The notes under the pieces: model-generated
Seen by the model: only the letters and a program-made list of their open reading frames with translations
The model's database searches: none
Told to the model about the DNA's origin: nothing
Shown here: positions 5,103 to 5,223 of the stretch, piece by piece
How positions within the stretch are numbered: the first letter of the stretch is position 1
Layout: each line of letters begins with the position of its first letter
Translations under genes and position numbers: made by a program
NCBI GenBank assembly: GCA_902477615.1
Contig: CABSHY010000101.1
Coordinates: 1-5,223, forward strand
Origin: an uncultured Sutterella sp.
GTDB taxonomy: Bacteria > Pseudomonadota > Gammaproteobacteria > Burkholderiales > Burkholderiaceae_F
Length of the DNA: 5,223 bases
Reading direction: 5' to 3'

Positions 5103-5223
5103 TCACGCAGCAACAAATTTCTGCTTCGAGCTTCGGGGATTATCGGGTAATGTCATCTGAAGTCGCCCCGATTCCAACAAAGGCTTGATGTAAGTTCTCG
5201 ACGTATAGGAAACGGTAGCAATT
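5103..5223 (-). CDS. C-terminal end of a convergent gene, COG2865/Fic-type winged-helix tail
   Basis: On the minus strand a frame is open from the right edge down to a TGA at 5103-5105, giving the last 39 residues of a larger protein. The segment SRTYIKPLLESG, followed by LQMTLPDNPRSSKQKF, closely resembles the C-terminal winged-helix pattern recalled from COG2865 proteins (divergent AAA-4/AlbA_2 'RecG-like' putative regulators) and many Fic-domain proteins: 'YIKPLLExGxLxMTIPDKPxSxxQKY'. That tail probably helps bind DNA. The domain that would define the protein is outside the window, so its activity cannot be stated. The gene converges on the lyase with 75 bases between stop codons and the hairpin in the gap. 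It seems functionally unrelated to the porin-carrier-lyase set. The call rests on pattern recall from a short stretch. Confidence 0.6.
   Translation of the reverse strand, partial: IATVSYTSRTYIKPLLESGRLQMTLPDNPRSSKQKFVAA

Noticed and set aside
4966..5160. Plus-strand frame overlapping the lyase end and running past it
   Set aside because: It starts inside the lyase in another frame, runs through the terminator stem and the opposing gene tail, and resembles no family.
5080..5223. Possible tRNA or other structured RNA near the right edge
   Set aside because: No cloverleaf arms or TTCGA-type T-loop in the right geometry were found. The stretch is better explained as the end of a minus-strand coding gene.

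Overview
The window looks like a chromosomal segment of a Gram-negative betaproteobacterium of the order Burkholderiales. The strongest sign is the major porin, which has the classic betaproteobacterial trimeric-porin pattern: a mature start reading YGVLDYG, an SRFGIKGTEDLG strand and a C-terminal phenylalanine. Moderate GC content, a DcuC-type anaerobic dicarboxylate carrier and an argininosuccinate-lyase-like enzyme would suit a gut anaerobe such as a Sutterellaceae member (Parasutterella or a relative). That genus-level placement is inference only.

Layout, left to right. The 3' part of a LysR-type regulator enters from the left edge (to 749). A 126-base gap follows, holding a perfect 8+8 bp AT-rich palindrome (755-772) and a plausible -10 box (817-822). 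Then come three same-strand genes: an outer-membrane porin (876-1988), a DcuC-family C4-dicarboxylate carrier (2076-3464) and a fumarase/aspartase-superfamily lyase of the argininosuccinate lyase branch (3534-5027). A 12-bp perfect hairpin just after the lyase (5034-5069) probably ends the unit. At the right edge, the last 39 codons of a convergent minus-strand gene are visible (5103-5223). They resemble the C-terminal winged-helix tail of COG2865/Fic-type proteins.

How the genes may work together (inference). The porin would admit a small anionic solute, the DcuC-like carrier would move a dicarboxylate or an exchange partner across the inner membrane, and the lyase would split a substituted succinate into fumarate plus an amine or other leaving group. 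Fumarate could then feed anaerobic respiration, or be exported as succinate or fumarate by the carrier. The lyase keeps the superfamily signature loop but departs from true ArgH at positions involved in catalysis and argininosuccinate binding, so its substrate is probably not argininosuccinate. The LysR protein is the natural candidate regulator: the palindrome is centred about 65 bases before the start site implied by the -10 box, where LysR proteins usually bind.

The two gaps inside the putative operon (87 and 69 bases) are unusually structured. Each has a stem-loop rich in GGGGAT/ATCCCC-like sequence, and each ends in a near-identical start region (TTAAAGnnnTTAAAAATG). The dcuC-like Shine-Dalgarno lies in its own small hairpin. 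A nine-codon mini-ORF with a good Shine-Dalgarno ends 11 bases before the lyase start. These features suggest post-transcriptional tuning within the operon, but this is unproven. No RNA genes, mobile elements or CRISPR arrays were seen.
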